Assembly (NCBI GenBank): GCA_016219235.1
Contig: JACRBO010000738.1
Span: 1-6,071, forward strand
Direction: 5' to 3'
DNA length: 6,071 nucleotides
Source of the DNA: Chloroflexota bacterium
GTDB lineage: Bacteria; Chloroflexota; Anaerolineae; Fen-1058
Position 1 is the stretch's first letter. Each line of letters opens with the position of its first letter. Under the pieces are notes generated by a model. That model worked only from the letters and a program-made list of their open reading frames with translations. It made no database searches and was not told the DNA's origin. The position numbers were made by a program, and so were the translations under genes. This document shows, in pieces, positions 4,763-6,071 of this stretch.

Positions 4763-5980
4763 GTGGCCGAGCCGTCTGTTTCCGAACTTCCACCTGAATT
4801 AGCACAAACCCAGAATCGTGTGCCGGGCGTGGCGACGCCGCGCTTTCACCGGTTGCTGATGTTGAGCGTCCGCCTGAGCCGCGTGCCCGGCATCGCCCTG
4901 GCGATTTACATCGAAGTGCTGGCGATGATCGTGCTGGTGGTGTGGTCCGCCCAGCTGGAATCACTTGCCGTGGGCTTTGTAGTGGCTGCGGCGTTTTTGA
5001 TCTTCGCCATGATCGATTGGACGGCGTTGGCGCAGCTGCCGCGCCGTAATCGATCTTACGGACCGGTGGCGCCGACGCTAATTGCGCTGACGACGGGGCG
5101 GGCCGTGCTGACCATCTTTGCGGGGCTGCTGCCGCTAGGTCCGTTGTGGATCGGCACGCTCGTCGAGATTGGCAACTTCGCGCTGACCGGCTATGTGCTG
5201 GACAGCCTGTGGGGCGAGCCGTTCCGCCTGTCGTTGACGCGGCTTACGCTCAAGTCGCCCAAGCTGCGCGGCGCGCCGCCGCTGCGCATCATGCATCTGA
5301 GCGATCTGCATATCGAACGGCTCACGCGCCGCGAGCGCAAAGTCCTTAAGTGGGTCGACGAGCTGCGCCCCGATCTCATCGTCTACACCGGCGACCTGAT
5401 CAACTACTCTTATCTGGACGACGAGCGCGCTCGCGCTGACTGTCGTGAGTTTTTGTCGCAACTACATGCGCCGCTGGGCGTGTATGCCATCACCGGCACC
5501 CCATTGATCGATACGCCCGACATTGTGCGGTCCGTCTATCCGGCTGTGCCCAGCGTGTGCCTGTTGACGAATGAGTCGATTGAAGTGGAAGGTTATCCAC
5601 AAGTGCAGATCATCGGCTTGACGTGCACGCACGATCCGACACTGGATGCCCCCAAGCTGGCTCACGTCCGATCGGCTGTGCCGCCCGACAAGTTCACGCT
5701 GTTGCTCTATCACGCGCCCGATCTGATGCCGGAGGCCGTGCAAGCGGGCATCGATCTGTACCTGTGCGGTCACACGCATGGCGGACAAATTCGGCTGCCG
5801 TTCTACGGCGCGATTGTGACCAGTTCGCTCTACGGCAAGCGCTATGAAATGGGGCAGTACACGGAGCAAGCCACCACGCTGTATGTCAGCCGCGGGCTGG
5901 GGCTAGAGGGCAAAGGCGCGCCGCGCATGCGGTTCTTCTGCCCGCCGGAAGTGGAGTTAATCGAACTGCGGGGAGACTGA
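4763..5980 (+). CDS. Membrane-anchored YkuE/YaeI-like metallophosphoesterase, GNH motif replaced
   Basis: This protein has 405 residues counted from GTG 4763. An in-frame GTG at 4748 is rejected because it precedes the -10 box. Four hydrophobic segments (about 41-61, 68-85, 101-121, 124-147) are followed by a calcineurin-type phosphoesterase domain from about 173. Visible motifs are SDLH (D181, H183), GDLIN (D211), YHAPD (H317) and GHTHGGQ (H337, H339), the usual metal ligands of the superfamily. The motif normally reading Gly-Asn-His-Glu/Asp appears here as ITGTPLID (243-250), so the metal-binding Asn and catalytic His are replaced by Thr246 and Pro247. Basic residues before TM1, between TM2 and TM3 (RRNR) and after TM4 suggest the catalytic domain faces the cytoplasm. 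Relatives include B. subtilis YkuE, E. coli YaeI and chlamydial LpxG (a lipid phosphodiesterase), so an envelope phosphoester substrate is plausible. Activity is uncertain because of the altered motif. It lies 62 bp after the glycosyltransferase gene, with its own promoter. Confidence 0.88.
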   Translation: MAEPSVSELPPELAQTQNRVPGVATPRFHRLLMLSVRLSRVPGIALAIYIEVLAMIVLVVWSAQLESLAVGFVVAAAFLIFAMIDWTALAQLPRRNRSYGPVAPTLIALTTGRAVLTIFAGLLPLGPLWIGTLVEIGNFALTGYVLDSLWGEPFRLSLTRLTLKSPKLRGAPPLRIMHLSDLHIERLTRRERKVLKWVDELRPDLIVYTGDLINYSYLDDERARADCREFLSQLHAPLGVYAITGTPLIDTPDIVRSVYPAVPSVCLLTNESIEVEGYPQVQIIGLTCTHDPTLDAPKLAHVRSAVPPDKFTLLLYHAPDLMPEAVQAGIDLYLCGHTHGGQIRLPFYGAIVTSSLYGKRYEMGQYTEQATTLYVSRGLGLEGKGAPRMRFFCPPEVELIELRGD

Positions 5981-5981
5981 T

Positions 5982-6016
5982 CAATTAACAATTAGCAATG
6001 CACAATGATCAAGGAC
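5982..6016. repeat. CAA-led 7-bp-phased repeat array
   Basis: Five consecutive heptads begin with CAA: CAATTAA, CAATTAG, CAATGCA, CAATGAT, CAAGGAC. The array starts 1 bp after the phosphoesterase stop codon and forms the left arm of the hairpin that follows. It has the same 7-bp phase as the repeats at 2995-3061 but a different unit. Confidence 0.75.
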
Positions 6017-6046
6017 TGCCGTCAGTATTGATCATTGTTCATTGCT
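5994..6046. terminator. Long hairpin after the phosphoesterase gene, terminator-like
   Basis: The left arm AGCAATGCACAATGATCAA (5994-6012) pairs with the right arm at 6028-6046 in 18 of 19 positions. The single mismatch is C6001 against T. The 15-nt loop can form a further 4-bp stem (ACTG with CAGT, 6015-6018 and 6023-6026). The stem is AT-rich, and what follows is pyrimidine-rich (6047-6060) rather than a clean T-tract, so it is not a textbook intrinsic terminator. Its position 13 bp after the stop codon fits an RNA 3'-end or stabilising role. It could equally be an inverted pair of heptad arrays with no function. No gene can be supported from 6047 to the right edge. Confidence 0.55.
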
Positions 6047-6071
6047 CACTTCCTTCTGCTTTGCTGCGCCA

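Overview
The window looks like a chromosomal stretch from a moderately GC-rich bacterium, most plausibly an uncultured member of the Chloroflexota. I base this on general protein style (GT39-like membrane protein, SH3b/M23 wall hydrolase, YkuE-like phosphoesterase), on leaderless start contexts, and on heptanucleotide-phased intergenic repeats. The phylum is an inference. There is no rRNA, tRNA, CRISPR array or recognisable transposase here.

Layout: the left half is read on the minus strand. From right to left it holds a large cell-wall-type protein (2979 to 1108; two SH3b domains, an M23 peptidase domain and a C-terminal glycosidase-like barrel). A compact operon follows, with its own sigma70-type promoter (1070-1098): a BrnT-family toxin (1048 to 755), an overlapping small antitoxin-type gene (768 to 445), and a zinc-finger plus pRiA4b ORF-3-like protein that runs off the left edge (421 to 1). 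The right half is read on the plus strand: a polytopic GT39/ArnT-like glycosyltransferase (3210-4700) and a membrane-anchored metallophosphoesterase (4763-5980).

The 230-bp divergent region (2980-3209) is the regulatory hub. It carries a minus-strand promoter for the wall hydrolase, a plus-strand -10 box nearly touching the glycosyltransferase start codon, a perfect 7-3-7 inverted repeat beside that box, and about 135 bp of degenerate 7- and 8-bp-phased repeats that would form the hydrolase's long 5' leader. A related heptad array downstream of the phosphoesterase folds into a long hairpin (5994-6046).

Functionally, the two right-hand genes and the wall hydrolase suggest a cell-envelope theme (glycan transfer, phosphoester hydrolysis, wall cleavage). 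The left-hand operon is a toxin-antitoxin type accessory module. The points most worth a second look are the M23-glycosidase fusion without a signal peptide, the phosphoesterase that has lost its Gly-Asn-His motif, the leaderless promoters of both plus-strand genes beside Shine-Dalgarno-led minus-strand genes, and the three-gene toxin operon.
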